Assembly: GCA_030248215.1 (NCBI GenBank)
Contig: JASANG010000442.1
Span: forward strand, 62,001-126,000
Origin: Enoplolaimus lenunculus
Lineage: Eukaryota > Nematoda > Enoplea > Enoplida > Thoracostomopsidae
DNA length: 64,000 bases
Direction: 5' to 3'
Below, one piece after another: positions 48,216-61,400 of the stretch; position 1 is the stretch's first letter; every line of letters begins with the position of its first letter. The notes under the pieces were generated by a model that was not told the origin of the DNA, did not search any database, and saw only the letters and a list, made by a program, of their open reading frames with translations. The translations under genes and the position numbers were made by a program.

Positions 48216-49551
48216 TGTGTATGGTGGTAGCACCCCATAACTGGTTCGGCGCGCCTGGCTATTGACTCCTGCTTCTCGGCCACAAAGTGAACGTGAGATC
48301 GTGGGGGTTCAGTACAGTGTTTGAATCTTTATGTCTTTGTCTTTGAGGTGTGGCGCGCATGGGCTTTTTATCCACCGATACCTCGCACATCGGGAGTCAG
48401 GACATATTCTTACAGTCAGGGTTCGACCGAAAGTTACTGTTTAAGTTGTGGTTCCGGTTTCATAAGTACAAACCGAAACCAGATCCTTTAAGTTGGCCGC
48501 TTTTTGCAACCTCGTTCTGTAAAAGAGCTGCTTGTACCCGCTGCTTCTGTTAATACTATAGTGGGGCATGGTTACCTTTTTTCATTGATGAGTTCCTTTT
48601 TATCTCATACAAAAATGGCTTCCCTCAGTAAATAGATCGTTAGGGCAATTTGTGTAAAACTTCATATCTTCCTTGCGTTTGTGTTTGAAAAAGTTAAATG
48701 AAATGAACCGTTCGTCTAAAATTAGAATCGTGTATGATGGTTAGGTTTTAAGTCTTCATATAATGATGTAATGCAGTATCCGATCTGTTCATTAAGCATG
48801 GTGTACTAAAGTTGGGAACGGCATCGGCATTGGTTTCGGCATTCGCAATATTTCAAAATAAGAATCGGCGTCGGTATCGGCATCGTCAAAAACTTTGGTA
48901 TATAGGCATAGGCACATCCCAAATTTTGAATAAGGATTGGGTAGCCATGTTGTTCCAACAGGTTGCTTATGATTTTCCGAACACCAATTAAGGCGGATCA
49001 TGTACGTATTTAGGTAATCTGCTATGTATTGGTATATATTTTACATCAATTCATTGTTTAATTAGTATGTATATTATGTTGATGTTAAGCATGCCCGTAT
49101 CTGACGGTATGCTTGTTAGTTCTTTTGTTACAAGCTTAAACTAGGTACTCTCCGTCGTAAAAAAACTACATCTTCATTGCTTGTAGACTGTAGTAGGAAA
49201 GCACACCAACAATAGTGCAAGTGTACTGTAGTAACTTGTACGACACATTGCGTGTTCGTCGTCCCATGGCATGCGTTTATCGTTATGCTAACCTTTGGAA
49301 AATGTTGATGCTCCCACTGGTCGTCTTTGTGTGGCCAACTGAGCACCGAACACAATGCAGTTTCATACACTTTAATGTCGGTATCTGTTTTGCAATAAGA
49401 TATCCGTTATGGCTGAGTTGTATATATAGAAGCTTGCACGTGTACGCATGCGATGTAACGCATTGTGTAATATACGTATATGGTACATGTGTTGGTTTTA
49501 GATAAACTTCGAACTAATTGTGAATCATAGCTGTAATTTGTTTGCAATAAA

Positions 49552-52500
49552 ATGGCCGTCAAACCTGATCCAAATGAAGTAAAAATTGGTACGCATGTTT
49601 TCTTTTTGCGTATTCCGCGATTACGTTAGCTTTCATGCGCTGCATGAGTAAACTGCAGCAACCCCTGAAAAATTTGTTTCACATCAAAAATTGATACAGA
49701 CGCCACTTGGTACTGATGTAACGAAAAATCGTATTTACTGAAACAGTTGTTGCATTAGGGAGTTCATTTTCGAAATTGATTACATTGTTCATGCTTTAAC
49801 GTTTCGTTTGTGTATGGTGGTCAGGATGCTGATTTTTATTTTGAAAATATACCATGCCGAAAGCAATTTCAATATATACGCGATCCATAAAGAAAAGATA
49901 GGATACAACATTACATCATTAGAATTGTGCAGACATAAACCCTAAGAAACATAAAAGATTATAATTTTATGAGGACGGATCATTTCAATAATTTTTTGAA
50001 ACACAAACGCAACAAAGATAACAGTTTCTCCAATGAGACACACTGATATACGCCAACAACTGATATTCATGCATTCCAAATCACTGTTATGTGCAAAAAG
50101 TATCGGCAAAGAATTGTCAATTTTTTCCAGTGCCGACTCCGTTACTCACAAAAATACAAATAATTTACAATTCCAATTTCTGCTTCATTAAAAATCCTAT
50201 TTTCCTTCTGCAAGGTAATATAATGTTTTCGAAAATATAACAGATTATACTGTTGAAATAATAATTATATTTATTCATTCTAGTTTATGTCAAGTGTATG
50301 GGAGGCGAAACAAGTGCTATGTCTTCGCTCGCACCCAAAGTTGGACCGATTGGTCTGGTATGTCACTTGAATATCATTTGCTTTTGATATATACATGGCA
50401 GGGTGCAACCGGAATTACAATTTACCGGAACCGGAACCGGAACCGGAATTTGAAAATTTTACCGGAACCGGAACCGGAAAATGAAAAATGCATTTCACCA
50501 CAAATTTCATTTTAATCTTATTTTTTGCTCTATTATTTGTGAAATAACCTTAGTCGAACATAGGTGTTTATTTTATTTGTTGTATTTTAGATTTTCATCA
50601 TCGACTGAAGTGAAATCCACCATCAATGGCTTATATTCGGAGTACAAGTGGCTTTCAAAAGAGATTCTTAAAAATTAGCAAAGTTAAGAAAACGGCCAAA
50701 TTATAATACCGGAATTTTTAAATCCGGTAAAAATTTACCGGAACCGGAACCGGAAGGTGAAAAAATGCCGGAACCGGAACCGGAATTCCGGTTGCACCCT
50801 GATACATGGTAAATACAGTTGCAGCGGATTCATACATTGATGTCATTTTCATTATTCCATTGTATTTGCCGAGCGGCATAGAATAGGATTGAATATATAG
50901 TATCTGAATCTCAGAAGCTGGAGGAAAGAATAAGAAGTTCAAGCAACAAAATGGGTACAACTATTTATTTGCCGAGCGGCATAGAATAGGATTGAATAGT
51001 CTTAATTCACAAAAGCAATATAGCAATATAAACTTCATGATCGCAGAATAGTGTATAGATTTTGATCGGGGCTTTTCTGTGGATCAATTGGATGCCTCAC
51101 ACAGTCAAGTCTCTCACTTTTGCTTTGCGCCCCAGGTAGCTGGTCCTCACTTTTTTCAAAGCAAGGGGCAGCATATAATTTCTATATAATCTACTTGTTG
51201 AAAGATATATAGCGAACTGAAAGCCTAAAAATGCCGTTAAATGATTCCAGGTAGATGTGAATACTGTATTGTAAATTAAGAACACGAGTATAAAATATAT
51301 AAAGTTTGTGCTCATGTTCTGTTGGCTAAATTTTGTTCACCAAATTGTATTCAATACTTCAAAATGGTTTTTTGAAAATCTTGCCAGAAAAGCAAAATTG
51401 CGTACATACTTAATACGTACATGTATATGTGAATTATATGCATATATTCCTTGCTTTAGTCTCCCAGGAGAATTGCTGAGGATATAGCACAAGCTACACA
51501 GGACTATAAAGGTTGTCGTATACTGGTAAAATTAACGATTCAAAATCGTCAAGTTAAAATTGACGTAATGCCCACGGCTTCGTCACTTATATCACGGGAA
51601 CTCATGAGTCAGTCCAAAGATGTTAAGGATCGAAGAAAACTTAAAGGTAAATTTTAAAATAACTAACGTTTGAATTAAAACTTTGTGAGAGAATGGTAGC
51701 CGCAGTTGAACGATTTTTCTCTTGCGCGTGGCTTCTGACTTTGATTTAATTTCTATGATGTTTGCGTTGCTGAAAAAGAAGTGTAGTAAAACAAAAATTT
51801 CTAGAGGAGAAGTAATGAATAGCCTTTCCTTTATTTGAATGAGTTGCCAAAAAGTTGTCTTCACAGCGGTACGTACATGTTAATGTAGAATACAATAATA
51901 CCTACTAAGAAATTACATGTTCACATCTTTCGTTATGCTAGTATCGACCTGTGTTAAAAATTCATGGTATCCGCAGTGGTCACTACTTCGGATGCGTTAT
52001 TTTTAGGCAAACGTTCTGGCAACCTTTCAATCGACCAAATTGTGAACATTGCTAGAGAAATGCGCCCTCGCTCAATGGCTCGAAACTTAGAAGTGAGTGT
52101 TGTTCATTGATGATTTATTGCCCATTAGAATTGAAGTACGTTTTTGTAGTAATAGGAATACAAAAAGTCATTTAGTTTTATGTTTTCGTTTATTTGGTTT
52201 ATTTTGTTGTCTTATGTTTGTGTCGGCTTGTTACCTGTTGTGATATCTGCTGCAACATAAGACGTTATTCGGCTTCTTGGAACAGACAGTGTTCGTTTTA
52301 TGTGCTATAAAATAATAAACGAGCTTAGTTTGCTTGTATTGCTGAGATATTTGATTAAGGCAATTGCAATAAAGACGTTATAGCAGCTGCTATTTTTTAG
52401 TCAACTGCATGTTTATATACATTTAAACTTAAAAATTAATATACTCTAGTGATACATTAATTGTGTATGTAATGCAGTTACCTAGTTGTTCGTAAATTAT

Positions 52501-52678
52501 GTTCCTGTGGTTTAGCACTGTATCTCCAAACTTGACTGTAACATTGCAGTTTGTTTAGGGTACTGTAAAAGAAATTCTCAGCACTGCTCATTCCCTTGGA
52601 TGTACGGTGGAAGGACAACATCCCTCTGACATTACCGACAAAATAAACAATAAAGAAATTCCGATTCCAGATGAATAA
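49552..52678 (+). CDS. RPL12: 60S ribosomal protein L12 (uL11)
   Basis: Five exons: 49552-49588, 50284-50357, 51460-51646, 52007-52092 and 52559-52678, with GT-AG junctions in phase, giving 167 residues (human 165). The start MAVKPDPNEVKIVYVKCMGG and the GPIGL segment match the N-terminal domain, which contacts translation factors at the stalk base. ILVKLTIQNRQVKIDVMPTA and SGNLSIDQIVNIAREMR match the core and the rRNA-binding C-terminal domain; GTVKEILSTAHSLGCTVEG is the usual end. It binds 28S rRNA with the P-stalk. A TTTTAG 50 bases before the ATG could be a leader acceptor. Introns 1 and 2 both carry transposon-derived repeats. Confidence 0.97.
50399..50801. mobile_element. hAT-like MITE with perfect 8-bp target duplication
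   Basis: 403 bp. Starts CAGGGTGCAACCGGAATT and ends AATTCCGGTTGCACCCTG, an exact 18-bp inverted repeat. Both sides carry ATACATGG (50391-50398 and 50802-50809). Tandem CCGGAA hexamers lie at each end (50432-50480 and 50738-50788). No coding capacity. It sits 41 bp inside RPL12 intron 2. Confidence 0.85.
50863..50998. repeat. 33-bp direct repeat in RPL12 intron 2
   Basis: The 33 bases at 50863-50895 recur exactly at 50966-50998 (TATTTGCCGAGCGGCATAGA plus 13 more), about 103 bp apart: a small recent duplication. Confidence 0.75.
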
Positions 52679-52679
52679 A
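52674..52679 (+). terminator. AATAAA overlapping the RPL12 stop codon
   Basis: The stop TAA (52676-52678) lies inside AATAAA. If used, the 3' UTR would be only a dozen or so bases long. Confidence 0.4.
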
Positions 52680-54209
52680 AACTTGATTCAGCCTAAAAAT
52701 TTGCCTCGACGCAAATACAGTCTGTGACTTTTTCTCGGGTTATATTGTCGTATAAAATCAATTCAGATAATCACAATTATGTGCGCCTGCAGTTACGGCT
52801 ATTGTTTACGCAATTAATATATAAACTGCACTATGATGCAGTGCTTTATACATTTAAGATCATTTCATTTCTTTTGCATGGAAAATTCTGTTACTTTGAC
52901 ATTATTAATGGACAACAGAAGGAAATAAAGTTTTTCAGACATTGCTGTGTTTTCAACAGTTACATACCGTATGCACTTTAATATAAAAATCATTCTCAAA
53001 TGGAAGGTTATAGTCGCACATTTTACTGTATTAGTATCGGCTATCAAGTGATGAGTGATTATATTAATTGCTGTCGTTAGATGCTCGCCGTCCTGTAGAA
53101 TCTAACATTAAAATTTCAACAATTTTTAAAACTGCTAAACTATTGAACATCCCAGTTTTGAAAATTTGTAAAACTGCCCCAATTTTTGTTTTCTCAAAAT
53201 TGGTGAAAGGAAGGGGCCACAAAAGTTTTATAGTGAGTGCGGTAACCTTGCACTTGCTAAAAGTTGCCTAATATTTAACATCGTTAACATCGTTATTAGC
53301 GGAAAGATATCAAGTATACTTGACTGAGAGCAGGGTTTTTTTCAAATTTTGGCGTGCGCAAAAAGTTGTGCGAAATTATCTTGAGGTCTGCGAAAAAATT
53401 GTTTTAATGAGAGAAAAAACCTATTTCGTGTTTGAGTTTATGGGTCCCTTGAATGAGATAGTTCAACCGCGTGTATTCAATGTTCATCGTGAATTGTGAT
53501 ATTTAAAAAAGCGAGCAAAACGATCAAATTTTTGACTTTGCGGTTCCTGTTTTTCTTGGCTAATTACCTGTTTTTCTTGGCTAATTTGTAAGCGGTTGAA
53601 TATTCTGTTGTTATTCCGTGGATCTAATGCTCACAAACAGCACTGAGGTTTTTTAGTTTGAATGAGATAAACAATCAACAAAAGCTTATCCTGTATTTGG
53701 TTACCAATATGTTCATTACTGAATGTAGTATTTTCTTTGTTTTCACGCCCTAAAATAATTTTCTGTTGATGTATTCAGTTTTCCATTGTTAACAAAGTAT
53801 TATTCAGTTTATTGTTTTGCGTATAAATAAAATGTCTATTGTTATAAAATATGTCAATATGGATCACAAGACAAAATTACAGAAGCAATAATCAGCTATG
53901 TAAGAGGTATCAATCATTCGTAGTACTTAAACTCCCTCCTAGTAAGCTTTCTTAAATAGTAAGGTTTTGTTGTTTTATACTTTAAAATGGATAATTGCAA
54001 TTTTGCATGACCATTATATTTTTCTGTTTTATTGAAAAGTAGCACTGTTTTGCAGATTCAATCGGTTCCTTTGAGCTTTTCTTTGAGCAATTCAGATTGT
54101 GATCAAATTCATATTCCAATCAGAACGCTGTATTAATGCAAAGATATTATCTGATTATGTTATTTTCGTTCTGTTTATTTTGTTAATGTTTTACCATTGA
54201 TTTACTCAG

Positions 54210-54410
54210 CCATATTGTTTTATATTGTTCGAAATTGTGTTATACTTCGCGTTGATGTCTGAAGTCGCACGCCACAGGGCGCAACCAAAGATGAAAGATA
54301 TCGAAAACGAAGGTTGGCAAAGTTTGACAAAGACACATTCGTTGAATGACACAAATTTCGAAAAAATAACGAAAAATTTTGTTACCGGTTCGACGCAACA
54401 TTCAACGTAA
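54210..54410 (+). CDS. Possible terminal exon, unknown protein
   Basis: Open reading from a possible acceptor (TTTACTCAG ending 54209) to a TAA at 54408-54410. It starts with a hydrophobic stretch (CFILFEIVLYFALM) and continues with a hydrophilic, mixed-charge tail (SEVARHRAQPKMKDIENEGW). A short protein from the ATG at 54255 would be 51 residues. No family is recognised and no partner exon was found, so this may be chance. Confidence 0.2.
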   Translation, partial: PYCFILFEIVLYFALMSEVARHRAQPKMKDIENEGWQSLTKTHSLNDTNFEKITKNFVTGSTQHST

Positions 54411-55126
54411 CTTGGATGTCTAGATATTTTTTATAGTTTAGTTTTTTAACTGTACGTCTCTTGCTTTCCGATGCTTAGATTAAAAAATATTCGTTTGTAG
54501 TATTAAAATACGGGTCAGGAATATATGTAACTCAAAAGTATTTGCAGTAATGTAAGTCGGTATAACATTATCGCGAATGTTTACAACAATGCTGTCGCTG
54601 CACAATGTTTCCGGAATGTCTAGCAAGTTGACCACTGCTGACCAACTGGTTTGCCACCCGTTCTTTTATTAAACATGTGGTACCAAATCAGTTAACAAAC
54701 CTTAGATTTTGCGGTAGTGTCAATGCAAGCTAACCGCTCAATTAAAGAGCCGAAGAATCAAACATTCTAGATGCTCAGCATTATTGCGCGCTTAGATTTC
54801 GGATTAATTCAAATTGTTCCAATGCCTGATCGATTCTATACTTATCAGTGGTTTAAGCAAATGCTGAATGTCGTATATGTTATCATGGCTCTCAGTGACT
54901 GATTTGTAATATTAAAACAATAAATCATGGTTTAGTTTTATTATAGAACCTGGCTCTTATATAATACAGCTGCTTCGTTAATTTAACCCATAAGAATTGC
55001 AAAATTTTAGCTTCGATTACTAAGGAGGAATTCAACGGACGCTGTCAACTAATTTGTGTGCCATATTATCTAACGAACGGTGCATGCTAGAAAGATAAAA
55101 ATGTAATTACCATAACAAGCAGGTAT

Positions 55127-55409
55127 CAGGGTACAACTAGAGGTCTGTCTCCGGCTCCCGCTTCGGTAGAAATTTTGCCGGAGGTTCCGGCAATTTACGT
55201 ACTAAAATTGTGCGTAATTTTGTAAAATTTATCTCTAACGCGTTTCGTTTTACTTTTGTCACAATTTTCGGCTTAACAACATATTGGGGATTTTGGCTAA
55301 AAGTAACTAATTAACCATCATTTTTAGTACCTAATTTCGCGTCACCTCCGGCTCCAGTAAGTTTCGTTGACCTACGGCTCCGGTCGTTTTCTCCTCCGGT
55401 TGCACCCTT
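55127..55409. mobile_element. 283-bp hAT-like MITE with exact target duplication
   Basis: Begins CAGGGTACAACTAGAGGTC and ends TCCTCCGGTTGCACCCTT. GCAGGTAT is present on both sides (55119-55126 and 55410-55417). Shares most of its right part with the last 230 bp of the 2.2-kb element at 43422-45668, so it is an internal-deletion relative. Confidence 0.8.
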
Positions 55410-55614
55410 GCAGGTATATATGCAAACTATAGAACTTTTTAGTTCCATTTTTGTGCGTGTGATTGCGGAAAGTTGTGTCCATGGATTCTGAACCCGTTAA
55501 TCATAGTTGATACAACTTTTAACACCGTACGACGAACCAACATGGTATTTGACAGAAAAATATATAAACGGCATTTCCGGTATTTTAAACGGAAACGGAC
55601 ACGGATGCGCACCA

Positions 55615-55790
55615 TATTTTCAATTGACAGTTGCCGTCTAAATAAAAATTTTCAATTGACTGTTGCCGTCTAAATAAAAAATTTTCAATTGACGGTTGCC
55701 ATCCAAAACAAAATTTAAAATTGACAAAGAAAAATATTCAATTGACGGTTGCCGTATATGAAAATTTCCAATTGACGGTTGCAGTCTATA
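55615..55790. repeat. Minisatellite, unit about 32 bp
   Basis: Five to six units of TTTTCAATTGACGGTTGCCG followed by TCTAAATAAAAA, the first two nearly identical and later ones diverging. Confidence 0.8.
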
Positions 55791-56144
55791 GAAATCTATT
55801 ATTGCCATCAAAAATCGAAAAAATGGTTTCTCTCTCAACGTTTCCTATATACAACCAGAGTAGCCGTTGACACCTGCTGTACAGAAATTTGTTTCGTTGA
55901 CGGTTGTTAGTTTAAGAATAGTATCGCAAACGTGCAGTGGAAATTTATAATTTGATAAAAATATTTTCTATCGACAACTGCTATCGACAAAAAACATTTG
56001 CTGAGGGCAACGGTCAATTGTGACGTTTCAAATCCACACTGCGTACGCACGTTAATATTGTGGACGACGCATTAATATATACATCATTACCGTTACCATT
56101 CGGTGGTCCAGAAAATTTGAAAGTGCGGGGAAGAACAATACACG

Positions 56145-56320
56145 AGGCCACAGCGGGAAATTGGATTTCTGCAGGAAACTTCCGATTATCGACGCAACCA
56201 CTTTGTTCGGTATTTTGGAAATTGGGATATTACCCGAGAAATGGTAATATTGAGAAAAGCGAATATTACTCGGGAAATGGGGATTTTGGGAAATAGGGAT
56301 TCTGCCGGGAAATTGTTATT
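56145..56320. repeat. GGGATATTACCCG-rich repeat
   Basis: Repeated words GGGAAATTGG, TTGGGATATTACCCGAGAAA and ATATTACTCGGGAAATGG. A related block, GATATTACCCGGGATATTGG, is at 56800-56870. Possibly the two ends of one decayed element. Confidence 0.4.
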
Positions 56321-58427
56321 TTCGGCGCAACCTTCCCTTTTTTCTATCCTGAAACGCCCCTGCTTGGAATGCACTGTTTGCAATATTACCATTTTTAAGG
56401 TTTAGCTGTTTAAAAATGTATTTGATAGACAACAATGTTTAATACAATTTCAACATATATATACGTATATTGTCTAGTCTGGGGTCTTGGGGGCACAACC
56501 CCTTTGGGAACACAATAAAAGACAGTTTTCTGAGATAAAACCTTCCATCCTCGACATAGGCAACTTTTTAATTAGGTTCTCAGGAAGGCTGCCGCCACCC
56601 AAGTCCCCCGCACTAAGCGGTTCGTACAATTACGCTGTAAGACACAGTCAAAAAATTTTGCTTAAACAATGACTTGCTTGTTGTAGGGGTTTCGGGGTCG
56701 ACAGCCCCTCTAAAACGCTAAACCTAAGACTCAGCCTATGCCGATTCTGATTTTGCCAGGATATTTCGATTTCACAAGGAAAATTGAGATAGTACCCGTG
56801 ATACTGCTACCTTGGGAAAAGGGATATTACCCGGGATATTGGGATTTCGGAAAATTGGGATCAACTCCCTCCATGGCCTAGTAATCCTTACCAATTCTTA
56901 TTTTCTTTTGGTCTAGGGAAACAGAAAGAAGAGAACTAAACCGCAAAGTACAGTTTGTGCAAACTATGCGTGGACATTTCGCGGGAAAATTCGAACTATG
57001 TGCGGACATAGCAGCTAACTTGTGTAATTGCCCAAACATAGCTTCTGCGGTTCTTTTGTGCGTCCAAAGACAAATGAAAATTATTCTTAGGAGCTGAAAA
57101 TGAAGGGTTACGACTTCCAAATTTAGAAATTCGACGAAAAATTGTTAGGCTTATGATGTATACGCATTTATATTCAAAGAAGCACTAAGTTGTAGAAGAA
57201 GCTTTTGTCATTTCCACGACAAAGTAAGTGGTGCGTCAAAACGAATGATTACAAATGTAAGTTGCCCGGCTTATTACGAAGAGGTCAGGTTTGCTATTTT
57301 AGCAAGTAATTTTTCCAGGCAAGGTGATTTAGCGTCACTTTTGAAACCACACTGTTTCGTAACTCTAAAACTAAGAATATTCCATGAATTATGAATTAAA
57401 GAAAAATTCATACAAACCATGCAACCAAAAAATTACTTTTGGTCCGAAAAACTTCTAATTGGGGAACGTTTCATGATTTATATATATCCTGGGATTGGTC
57501 AAACGCGAAATTTATTGAAAGAGACGTGCGAAACGTGTTTTTCTGTTAAAACGTAGACATTTTTTACGAATCACTGGCTGTGTCTTTTCACAGAAACCCA
57601 TGCCTACTGCAGAAATTGCAAACTTAGAGAGAAACTGCTATTGAAGATAACGCGCATCTTAATTATTTACTATCCCGGAGCAAAACAATTTATTAGTAAA
57701 TTAACACACTACTGCAAGCGATTAGCGCTGTAGTGAAATAAATATCGCAGAAGTATTCCTAGGGAAAGTAAAAGGATCAAATCATGCTATTGTGTTCAAT
57801 TATGTTTTACAATATGCTACACATTCAATTTGGAAATCTATAATTGAGTTAGAGAAAAATCAATTCAAAATTTTACCTATAATGGTTTTCAAAACCACAG
57901 TTTTTCGTAGCTTTATGCTGTATAAGAATTTGTATGGGCCTTTCATATTTTATGCACGTTTTTCATGGCTTAGTTTACGAATCTCTTTCCGTCATAGGAT
58001 TTTCCTTAAGTGATTACGATCGGATACATATTTCATTTCGGATACATATCCGGATATTTTTGTTTTAGTTTTGAGTTTTATAGCGATATTTTGTTACATA
58101 ATAAATTGATAACCTTTTTACTTCTTTATCGATTTTTATCCAACAGCATCTCCTGGATAGCATTTAGCAATATTTAGTCCTGTCTCAGTATATAATCAAA
58201 TTCCCGGCAGAATCCCTCATAAGATTCCGAGGATGTCTGAAAACCTGGCCCATGCAGGGACGGACCGTTTAATACGGGACGGCTACAGAGTAAGATTAAG
58301 CCTTAAACTATTTTTGATTAAGCTTACGGTAAAGGAATATACGTTTACACAATAATGTGTTGGTCAAATTTACTAATGGTTTTTTTAAATCATCGCAGCA
58401 ATTAGGGGCCTGAGTATTTCTATTAGT

Positions 58428-61400
58428 TCAACAAAATTTACAAGATTTACGACACTTTCGTGCCATCAATTTCGGATACTGTTTACATCGATTAAGATTA
58501 TGATTCAACCATTCGCTACAATGTTCGCTGTCATCCGCACACTTCAGAGCTGATATTTGCTGGTTCAGGTGACCAGTTGCGCTGCTGTTCGGCTCATCTT
58601 GATTTGACAAAGCGCACATTTCACACGATTTCGGACACAATTTGCTTAACTCCTTATCGATACCAATCACCGTACCATCATTAGATCGAACAAGGCACAA
58701 CCCGTGATGCTTCCATAAGTCACAACTACTAGTCCAATCTTGACATCGGTCAACCGGTGTATCAAATGCATTGGGCCAGTTGGAGAGCTCTTGGCCGCCT
58801 GGAGCGTCAGACGAAACAATGATTCGAAACGAATGGTCACCAGCGTTGAATATCATTGAGCGATAACCGTCGTAGTCTGTTCCGTCGACGTGATTATCTT
58901 CGGAATCGCAATATCCACATTTCTTTGCACATCCGGCACGCATCGAAGACGAATGACAAGAAAATATCATTAATTTTAAACTGCAGAACCAATCTTTGTC
59001 ACGACAGTTGTTGCCTGATGTAGGCGAGACTGGGCGCGGTTCTGGCTCAGTGGGACGTGTCGGCGGACTGGGTCCGTTCGGGGTGTTATCTACAATTTTA
59101 TTACACTATGACTGATTACAAACAAAACAAGCAATTTTTCATTACAAACGGTTGTGCAAAAAGTCTGAAGCCATACATCGCTCGACTTATATAAGTATTA
59201 TGCAAAAACTTAAATGTGAACAATTTTGTATATATACTACTTACAATTAATTGTGCAAAAGTTGCATTGCTGTAGGTGCCATTCAAATCGCTTAAAAAGT
59301 TACGTTCAACGATGACAAATCTTTGTTTTTCAGCTGGTAAAGTGTTAAGCTATACTCGCCTCGCATTGTATCAAAACATTTGTTTTATTTGTGACACGCG
59401 GTGCCGCACGGCGCCGTGCGTCGACAGACAATGGCCGTCGAGCGTCAGTGAATGACGACGTTTGGTTACGCACGGTGGCGGACATTGTCCAGCGGCATTA
59501 CGCAACAAATAAAAGTATGGCGCAACCGTAACTGCATTTAAAAGTTAATTACCAGTTTCTCCACTGCCTTCGATTTCGCCCGCAGTGCATTGGTAACGCA
59601 AATTAAGTTTCTTAATGTCAATCGGAGAAAATCCATCTCGTTGGCCCATGTTCTCACCACCAGGATGAAGAGCTTTTATTGTTTGACCACGCGATCTGTT
59701 TCAAAATCGGACATAGATTTAAATTGTGTTCTACTAATTTTTAAAATTGGTTTCAATCTTCCGCCCCGATTTCGGCATAAGGTTTCAGCTTATAACCAGA
59801 TATAACTACACTACCTAAATCCAAGTTTAAAATACAGTAATTAGAAACGTTTCAGCATACTATATGCACACCAAAACGTTTGGATTAATTCCAGATAGGT
59901 GCTTGTTAGATCTTAATTTTCCAACAGACTGCTTCAAGAATATCTGCCCCTACACTGCAAAAAATAGTGAGTCAAATTGACTCTCGCCGAAATAGGCTCT
60001 ACGGGACTACACAAACTGGGAGTCAAATTTGACTCAGTTTGTGTAGTCCCGTAGAGCCTATTTCGGAGACAGTCAATTTGACTCACCATTTTGTGCAGTG
60101 TTCATGTTCGCAAGGCCTAGCGATCATATCACCAATCAATATTCGTTCACCGTGGACCGCGTAGAAAATCTGGCTGTCTGCTACACAAACAGTTTGTGTA
60201 ACCTGTATCGTAAAATGATAGATATTTTCTTGTATATCCTTTTGGCATAAACAAAGAACATATTAATTTTTGATTCAACACAATCTCTTAACTTACGAGT
60301 AAGGGTACTTTGAAAACGCGTACGGCCCGTAATGCATTATACTTTCATAGTCGTATGGTTGCCCGAGATCCGTTATTTCATCTCTGGAATATTTTTCAAA
60401 TTGATCTTGTGCTCCGTTCATAATATTTTTGTGTATAATCTTGATATATTTGTCGCGATCTGTTCGGCTTTGTTCGTGAAAAAACCCAGCAGTATGCATT
60501 AATTCGTGAACGATTGTTCCATGCTGAATATAGTAATTTAAAAACGTCAACTTTTATATATTCGAGTATATGTTTTGGTACGAAACATCAGTGCTAAATC
60601 TTAACGGGATCGCAAAATTCATCGAAAATCACATTTACATTTAATACCTTGTTGCTTTGATTACTTCTAAAATTTATTATAAAGACAAAACTGGTCGAAA
60701 TAAACTTTATGCAAATATTGTAAGTTAACTTTTTTCAGCATACAGATATAATCTTGCGAGCTAAGCGAGCGACAAGTCAAACGCGTGATGTTTTATTTTT
60801 AAGGTTGCTAAACGACACTCATTGTATGCTCAAAAACTTTTACATGAACCTTGGTAGTAAAGGTTATCGGAAAATTGTAGGTAGAACCTTATTATTTGAT
60901 CACCAAAAAATTTTTAGAGTGAAAAATTATAAGGTAGGGACCTTACCAGTTTAACACAATAACATTTCGGACGGGAGGGCGTACGCATCCCCCCGCCCCC
61001 TCTGGATCCGCTACCGGTGATAGGTGCTACACAAGTATTGAGAATATTATCCCTGCACTAAACCTGAATACATCCTTCGTCGAGTGATACAGTCTGACGG
61101 CCACCAACTCGCCCGACCAGAGAATAACAACCTCGATCAGGCAAAATATAAACATAATCGCGATGCTCGGCTGGGTTACGTTTGACAAACTGTACACATG
61201 TTTTGTGTTGATAATCCATCATCGCTCGAGCAATTACACGCCGCGAATAGCTGCCGTATCTGAAAATACGGCTAATTCCAACTATATTGTTCAGATTCAC
61301 ATATTTTCAAGATTTTGAATAGGAAAATAAACTAACATTTCATTTCTACAGTGAGCTGACCACTTGGGAGACAGAAACTACGGAACATAGGTCTGGAATG

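Larger units (their letters stand above)
46753..49551. other. Gene-free spacer, PTRHD1 to RPL12
   Basis: No exon recognised. It contains tRNA-like repeats (46965-47365), CTCGGTCTCGG-rich elements (47463-47854, 48105-48215) and a GGCATCGGCAT fragment (48810-48915). Confidence 0.5.
52679..58427. other. Mostly gene-free spacer, RPL12 to astacin gene
   Basis: Nothing recognised except the possible exon at 54210-54410, a hAT-like MITE (55127-55409), a minisatellite (55615-55790) and GGGATATTACCCG repeats (56145-56320 and 56800-56870). RPL12 (+) and the astacin gene (-) converge on this interval. Confidence 0.5.
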
